A stretch of DNA of 10,137 nucleotides from JAENVU01 sp964639075 (GTDB taxonomy: Bacteria; Actinomycetota; Acidimicrobiia; IMCC26256; JAENVU01): contig CAZXCB010000118.1 in NCBI GenBank assembly GCA_964639075.1, positions 1 to 10,137 on the forward strand, in the 5' to 3' direction. Positions 6,982 to 10,137 of this stretch are shown here, in pieces. The notes under the pieces are model-generated. The model saw only the letters and a list, made by a program, of their open reading frames with translations. It ran no database searches and had not been told where the DNA came from. Every line of letters begins with the position of its first letter. Within the stretch, counting starts at the first letter, position 1. The position numbers were made by a program, and so were the translations under genes.

Positions 6982-7050
6982 CGGGGTATTGCCACCGAGC
7001 GAGTTCTGCGAGCGAAGCGAGCAGCTGTCCGAGCGAATGGCGGTACCCCG
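6982..7050. repeat. Long imperfect inverted repeat with GAGCGA-rich loop
   Basis: The 13-base arms at 6982-6994 and 7038-7050 can pair completely in RNA, with two adjacent U-G wobbles. The 43-base loop carries GAGCGA at 6997, 7010 and 7031, including GAGCGAAGCGAGC (7010-7022), flanked by CTGC (7006-7009) and GCAG (7021-7024), which can form an inner stem. It fills most of the 139 bases between the isomerase-like gene and ndk, and no gene is visible there. It may be a 3' structure or terminator of the upstream gene, or a REP-like element. Confidence 0.55.
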
Positions 7051-7094
7051 CCACCCCGTCCAGACTCGGTGCAGAGACGAACCGCGTGATCGCC

Positions 7095-7100
7095 TACTCT
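7095..7100 (+). promoter_or_regulatory. Candidate -10 box of ndk (leaderless or nearly so)
   Basis: TACTCT ends 9 bases before the ndk ATG. The intervening CCTCCGCCC has no Shine-Dalgarno character, so initiation on a leaderless or very short leader is suggested. No good -35 box is seen. Confidence 0.4.
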
Positions 7101-7109
7101 CCTCCGCCC

Positions 7110-7517
7110 ATGACTGATCGCACCCTGGTCCTGTGCAAGCCCGACGCCGTCGAGCGCGGCCTGGTGGGCGAGATCGTCCGCCGCATCGAGGCGAAGCAGC
7201 TGAAGCTCGTCGCGATGGAGTTGCGGACGCTCGATCGGGCGACGGCGGAGGCCCACTACGCGGAGCACGTCGGCAAGCCGTTCTTCGAGGAGCTCGTGAC
7301 GTTCATCACGCGTAGCCCGCTGGTGGCGATCGTCGCCGAGGGACCCGAGGCCTTCAAGGTGTGGCGCACGCTCATGGGGGTGACGAACCCGCGCGAGGCC
7401 GCGCCGGGGACGATTCGTGGCGATCTGGCCATCGAGATGGGCGAGAACCTGGTCCACGGCTCCGATTCCCCCGAATCCGCCGCCCGCGAGATCGGCCTCT
7501 TCTTCCCGACGCTCTGA
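7110..7517 (+). CDS. ndk: Nucleoside diphosphate kinase
   Basis: Ndk transfers the terminal phosphate of ATP to nucleoside diphosphates through a phosphohistidine, balancing NTP and dNTP pools in the cytoplasm. The protein has 135 residues, the normal length. K10 lies in the N-terminal LVLCKPDAVERG motif, R86 in VWRTLMGVTNP, R103 in GTIRGD, and the catalytic histidine is H116 in ENLVHGSDSPESA. All active-site residues expected for the family are present. The more usual F-A-x-x-x-x-R-N-x-x-H run before the catalytic histidine appears here as LAIEMGENLVHG, keeping the asparagine (N113) but lacking the preceding arginine, a mild divergence. The start at 7110 is exact for the family. It lies alone between a repeat-rich spacer and a strong terminator-like hairpin, and precedes mreB as in Streptomyces. 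Confidence 0.97.
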   Translation: MTDRTLVLCKPDAVERGLVGEIVRRIEAKQLKLVAMELRTLDRATAEAHYAEHVGKPFFEELVTFITRSPLVAIVAEGPEAFKVWRTLMGVTNPREAAPGTIRGDLAIEMGENLVHGSDSPESAAREIGLFFPTL

Positions 7518-7521
7518 CTCG

Positions 7522-7544
7522 CCTCCCGCATTGTCCGCGGGAGG
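7522..7544 (+). terminator. Hairpin terminator after ndk
   Basis: CCTCCCGC (7522-7529) and GCGGGAGG (7537-7544) form a perfect 8-bp GC-rich stem with a 7-base loop, starting 5 bases after the ndk stop. It lacks a T-tract, as is common for terminators in high-GC actinobacteria. Confidence 0.65.
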
Positions 7545-7560
7545 GGTGAACCCGTAGCCT
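7531..7560 (+). promoter_or_regulatory. Candidate promoter of the mreBCD operon
   Basis: TTGTCC (7531-7536) and TAGCCT (7555-7560) are 18 bases apart, giving a start near 7567 and a leader of about 34 bases before mreB. The -35 element lies in the loop of the ndk hairpin. The match to consensus is moderate. A second box, TACCGT (7573-7578), is an alternative. Confidence 0.3.
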
Positions 7561-7600
7561 GGGTGTTCCGCCTACCGTCGAGTTCGAGGCAGCGCGCACC

Positions 7601-8632
7601 GTGTCGGATCCCTGGTACTCCTCTCTCGTCGGCGGCGACATGGCCGTCGACCTGGGGACGGCCAACACGCTCGTCTACGTCCGGGGACGCGGCATCGTGC
7701 TGAACGAGCCGTCGGTGGTGGCGATCAACACGCGCGACGGCCGCCCACTCGCGGTGGGGGCCGAGGCGAAGAAGATGATCGGGCGCACGCCGGGCCACAT
7801 CCAGGCGATCCGTCCGCTCAAGGACGGCGTCATCGCCGACTTCGACATCTGCGAGAAGATGCTCCGCTACTTCATCCAGCGGGTGCACACGCGCCGTTGG
7901 GCCCGGCCCCGGATGGTGATCTGCGTGCCGTCGGGCGTCACGGGCGTCGAGCAGCGCGCGGTCGTCGACGCGGCCGAGCACGCGGGGGCCCGCAAGCCGG
8001 CCGACGTCATCGAGGAGCCGATGGCGGCGGCGATCGGCTCGGGCCTGCCGGTGCACGAACCGGCGGGGAACATGGTCGTCGACATCGGCGGCGGCACCAC
8101 CGAGGTCGCGGTCATCTCGCTCGGCGGCATCGTCGCGAGCGAGTCGATCCGGATCGCGGGTGACGAGCTCGACGAGTCGATCATCAACTACGTGAAGAAG
8201 GAGTACTCGCTCGCGCTGGGCGAGCGCACGGCCGAGGAGATCAAGAAGGTCCTCGCCAGCGCGTTCCCGCTCGAGGACGAGCTGTACGCGGAGGTCCGAG
8301 GGCGCGACCTCGTCACCGGGCTGCCGAAGACGATCGTCGTGTCGACCGAGGAGATCCGCGACGCGATCGAGGAACCGGTGTCCGCGATCGTCGACTCGGT
8401 GAAGGTGACGCTCGACCGGACGCCGCCCGAGCTCGCCGCGGACATCATGGAACGCGGGATCGTGATCACCGGGGGCGGGGCGCTGCTGCACGGCCTCGAC
8501 CGGCGGCTCGAGGCCGAGACCGGCATGCCGATCGTGATCGCGGAGAACCCGCTGTATTCGGTGGTGCTCGGCTCGGGGCAGTACCTCGAAGAGGCGGCCT
8601 TCAGGAACCTGATCTCGCAGAAGTCGTCCTGA
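7601..8632 (+). CDS. mreB: Rod shape-determining actin homologue MreB
   Basis: MreB is the ATP-dependent bacterial actin that forms membrane-bound filaments and guides the elongation machinery for lateral wall synthesis. The 343-residue length is normal. The phosphate 1 loop is DLGTANTLVYVRG (from residue 17), the phosphate 2 loop is VVDIGGGTTEVAVISLGG, and the adenosine-binding motif is VITGGGALLHGLD near the C-terminus. IIDFERV-like or other foreign segments are absent, and conservation runs end to end. The GTG at 7601 gives a short N-terminus (MSDPWYSSLVGGD) before the first strand, matching the usual 10-15 residues that include the membrane-contact segment; an internal ATG at the AVDLGT block would remove it. 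It heads an operon with mreC 26 bases downstream. In actinobacteria that grow by polar extension, mre genes can be lost or act in sporulation, so their presence suggests either a rod with lateral growth or a spore-former. Confidence 0.97.
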   Translation: MSDPWYSSLVGGDMAVDLGTANTLVYVRGRGIVLNEPSVVAINTRDGRPLAVGAEAKKMIGRTPGHIQAIRPLKDGVIADFDICEKMLRYFIQRVHTRRWARPRMVICVPSGVTGVEQRAVVDAAEHAGARKPADVIEEPMAAAIGSGLPVHEPAGNMVVDIGGGTTEVAVISLGGIVASESIRIAGDELDESIINYVKKEYSLALGERTAEEIKKVLASAFPLEDELYAEVRGRDLVTGLPKTIVVSTEEIRDAIEEPVSAIVDSVKVTLDRTPPELAADIMERGIVITGGGALLHGLDRRLEAETGMPIVIAENPLYSVVLGSGQYLEEAAFRNLISQKSS

Positions 8633-8658
8633 GCCGGGCTCGGAGCTGAGCGAGCACG

Positions 8659-9489
8659 GTGGCGTCACCCCACGGGCACCGGCGGCGAAACGTCCTGATC
8701 CTGCTGATCCTGATGTCGATCACGTTGATCACGCTGGACTCGCGCGGCGGCGACGGCGGCGTCGGCGGCCGGGTCCGCAACGCCGCGCGGGACGTCTTCG
8801 CCCCGATCCAGGACGGTGTCGACAGTGTGCTGAGCCCGATCGAGGACTGGTGGGACGGCGTCACGCGCGCGGGGGAGATCAAGGACCGCAACCGGCGGCT
8901 CCGGCACCAGCTGCAGATCGCAGTGGGCAAGGCGGACGCCGCGGATGCGTCGGTGCGCGAGATCCGCGAGCTGCGAGAGATCGCGAACCTGCCGTTCGCG
9001 ACCGACCTCAACGGTGTCGACGCGGAGATCATCCTCGGATCGCCGGGGAACTTCGAGTCGACGGTCGGGTTGAACAAGGGCACGAACGACGGGATCGCGA
9101 GCAACCAGCCGGTCGTGACCGGGCGCGGTCTGCTCGGCCGCGTCGCACGCGCCTCCGGCAAGCGCGCGACGGTGCTGCTGCTCACCGACCGCGACTCGGG
9201 GGTGAGCGTGCGCGACGCGCGTTCGGGGGTGACCGGGGTGATCAACGGCAAGCCTGATGCGAAGACCCAGACGATGGACTTCGTCGAGGCGCAGGCCGAC
9301 GTGAAGGTCGGCGACGTGCTCGTCACGGCGGGCACCGAGCGAGGACCGTTCCCACCGGGGATCCCGGTGGGCCGGGTCGTCTCGGCGCGGCGACGGGCCG
9401 GTGATCTCCTGTCGAGCATCGAGGTGCGGTTGTTCGCCGACGCGGCCACCACCGAGTTCGTCAGGGTGCTCGAATGGCCGGTGCCCTGA
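8659..9489 (+). CDS. mreC: Rod shape-determining protein MreC
   Basis: MreC is a single-pass inner-membrane protein whose periplasmic part links MreB filaments to the PBP2/RodA synthase and activates it. The 276 residues start with a short basic cytoplasmic tail (HRRR at residues 7-10), a membrane helix at about 11-27 (NVLILLILMSITLITL), a coiled coil at about 68-115 rich in charged residues, and then the beta-barrel domain. The conserved signature FPPGIPVGRV lies at 231-240. The GTG start follows mreB closely and lacks a strong Shine-Dalgarno sequence; GGAG at 8642-8645 is rather distant. The stop TGA at 9487-9489 overlaps the mreD ATG by one base, indicating coupling. The length is within the family range and no domain is missing. 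Confidence 0.95.
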   Translation: MASPHGHRRRNVLILLILMSITLITLDSRGGDGGVGGRVRNAARDVFAPIQDGVDSVLSPIEDWWDGVTRAGEIKDRNRRLRHQLQIAVGKADAADASVREIRELREIANLPFATDLNGVDAEIILGSPGNFESTVGLNKGTNDGIASNQPVVTGRGLLGRVARASGKRATVLLLTDRDSGVSVRDARSGVTGVINGKPDAKTQTMDFVEAQADVKVGDVLVTAGTERGPFPPGIPVGRVVSARRRAGDLLSSIEVRLFADAATTEFVRVLEWPVP

Positions 9490-10007
9490 TGGTTCGCGCC
9501 GCGCGCCTCGGACTGCTGCTCGTGTTGCTCGCTGTGCTCCAGACATCGGTCATGCCGCACCTTCGGATCTTCGGTGTGGTGCCGGATCTCGGTCTCGTCG
9601 CCGCGGTCGCGCTCGCGGTCACGTACGGGCCCGAGCTCGGCGCGACGTTCGGCTTCGTCGCCGGGCTCGTGACCGATCTGTTCCTGCAGACGCCGCTCGG
9701 GCTGAGTGCGTTCGCCTACGGGTTCACCGCGTTCGTGGTCGGCGTCCTCCAGAGCCGCCTTGCTCGCCCGGCCTGGTGGATCCGGCCGGCGATCGCGGCC
9801 GCGGCCGGCGTGATCGCGGGGCTGGTGTTCGTCGGGCTCGGCGCGCTGGTGGGCCAGGAGCAGCTGTGGGCGCTCCGGTCGATCCGGACGATCCTGCTGA
9901 GCGCCGCCTACGACGGCGTGGTCGCCGTGGTCGTGTTCCCACTCGCCGTGGCGGCGGCCCGGCCCGACCCGCGGTCCCCTGCCGGCCTCGCCGCGCCAGG
10001 ATATTGA
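9489..10007 (+). CDS. mreD: Rod shape-determining membrane protein MreD
   Basis: MreD is a small polytopic membrane protein of the elongasome that works with MreC to control PBP2/RodA. The 172 residues contain about six hydrophobic segments: 7-24, 31-47, 50-66, 69-88, 98-121 and 135-156. The family pattern is visible in VMPHLRIFGVVPDLGLV and in GATFGFVAGLVTDLF, where the conserved glycines and aspartate lie. I chose the ATG at 9489, which shares one base with the mreC stop (TGATG), a typical coupled start. An in-frame ATG at 9474 would add five residues and overlap mreC by 16 bases, so it remains possible. A short hydrophilic tail (ARPDPRSPAGLAAPGY) follows the last helix. It ends 5 bases before the next open frame. 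Confidence 0.92.
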   Translation: MVRAARLGLLLVLLAVLQTSVMPHLRIFGVVPDLGLVAAVALAVTYGPELGATFGFVAGLVTDLFLQTPLGLSAFAYGFTAFVVGVLQSRLARPAWWIRPAIAAAAGVIAGLVFVGLGALVGQEQLWALRSIRTILLSAAYDGVVAVVVFPLAVAAARPDPRSPAGLAAPGY

Positions 10008-10012
10008 GCTCC

Positions 10013-10137
10013 ATGAGCGAGGCCCCCAGGGAGAGCGAGGCCCGAGCGGCCCGGCCTGCAGGGCCGAGAGCGGAAGAGATGAGCGAGGCCCCAGGGAGAC
10101 GGGGGTCGGCGCGGTTCGGGCCGAGCGAGGCCCGAGC
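10013..10137 (+). CDS. Possible start of the next operon gene (expected mrdA/PBP2), partial
   Basis: An ATG at 10013, 5 bases after mreD, opens a frame that stays open to the end of the window (41 codons). The encoded peptide begins MSEAPRESEARAARPAG and is hydrophilic, rich in Ala, Arg, Glu and Gly, with MSEAP and SEAR each occurring twice. A second in-frame ATG at 10079 starts the second MSEAP. In the conserved operon the gene here would be mrdA, encoding penicillin-binding protein 2, which has a short cytoplasmic tail before one membrane helix. No such helix appears yet, so either the tail is unusually long, the true start lies beyond the window, or this is non-coding repeat DNA. Neither ATG has a convincing ribosome binding site. 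The identity is inferred from position only. Confidence 0.3.
   Translation, partial: MSEAPRESEARAARPAGPRAEEMSEAPGRRGSARFGPSEAR
10013..10137. repeat. Interleaved short direct repeats after mreD
   Basis: Two repeat units alternate. Unit A (10013-10034 and 10079-10099) begins ATGAGCGAGGCCCC and ends AGGGAGA; its copies differ by one C. Unit B, GAGCGAGGCCCGAGC, is identical at 10033-10047 and 10123-10137. The 11-mer GAGCGAGGCCC occurs four times (10015, 10033, 10081, 10123). A CGGCC/GGCCG hairpin with loop TGCAG lies between the copies. The repeats reach the window edge and may continue. Confidence 0.8.

Noticed and set aside
6188..7054. Minus-strand open frame (288 codons) opposite the isomerase-like gene
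   Set aside because: It is Gly/Arg-rich, has no motif and overlaps a plus-strand gene that has a clear ribosome binding site and family motifs.
8631..8641. GAGCC-G-GGCTC palindrome at the mreB stop as a terminator
   Set aside because: The single-base centre cannot form a hairpin loop with full arms, and mreC follows closely in the same operon.
7256..8668. Long minus-strand open frame (470 codons) opposite ndk and mreB
   Set aside because: It is antisense to two highly conserved genes. Its Asp/Arg/His-rich product reflects the complement of conserved codons and shows no domain.
10013..10137. CRISPR array
   Set aside because: The repeats are 15-22 bases, of two interleaved kinds, with irregular spacing and partial overlap, and no cas genes are near.
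1..10137. Prophage, defence island, transposon or biosynthetic cluster
   Set aside because: All recognised genes are housekeeping or single accessory genes. No integrase, transposase, nuclease, toxin-antitoxin pair, tRNA-associated att site or multi-domain synthase is visible.

Overview
The window looks like a core chromosomal segment of a high-GC actinomycete. Gene order, high GC, frequent GTG starts, candidate leaderless starts and a mycothiol-type enzyme family fit Actinomycetota, and Acidimicrobiia is my best guess by inference. A 10-base N run at 4798-4807 shows it comes from a scaffolded draft or metagenomic assembly.

Layout: (1) 1-633, the C-terminal half of ClpX on the plus strand; (2) 650-1630, a minus-strand APH-family phosphotransferase, convergent with clpX and divergent from valS; (3) 1719-5544, valS and folC overlapping by 4 nt, with folC interrupted by the N gap; (4) 5614-6970, a TetR-family regulator and a DinB/mycothiol-dependent maleylpyruvate isomerase-like protein; (5) 7110-7517, ndk, followed by a strong hairpin; (6) 7601-10007, mreB-mreC-mreD; (7) 10013-10137, an open frame running off the edge, made largely of short direct repeats, where mrdA (PBP2) would be expected.

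The backbone clpX-valS-folC-ndk-mreBCD matches the conserved order known from Streptomyces and partly from Mycobacterium. It joins protein quality control, tRNA charging, folate polyglutamylation, NTP balance and the elongation scaffold for lateral wall synthesis. The aph gene and the tetR/isomerase pair appear to be lineage-specific insertions into this backbone.

I found no defence system, prophage, CRISPR array, transposase or clearly novel multi-gene system. The points most worth a second look are an archaeal-like ValRS with an altered HIGH motif (HMGS), GAGCGA-rich repeats in intergenic DNA upstream of ndk and at the right edge, several -10-like boxes placed for leaderless translation, and an apparent folC frameshift that is best explained by the arbitrary gap size.
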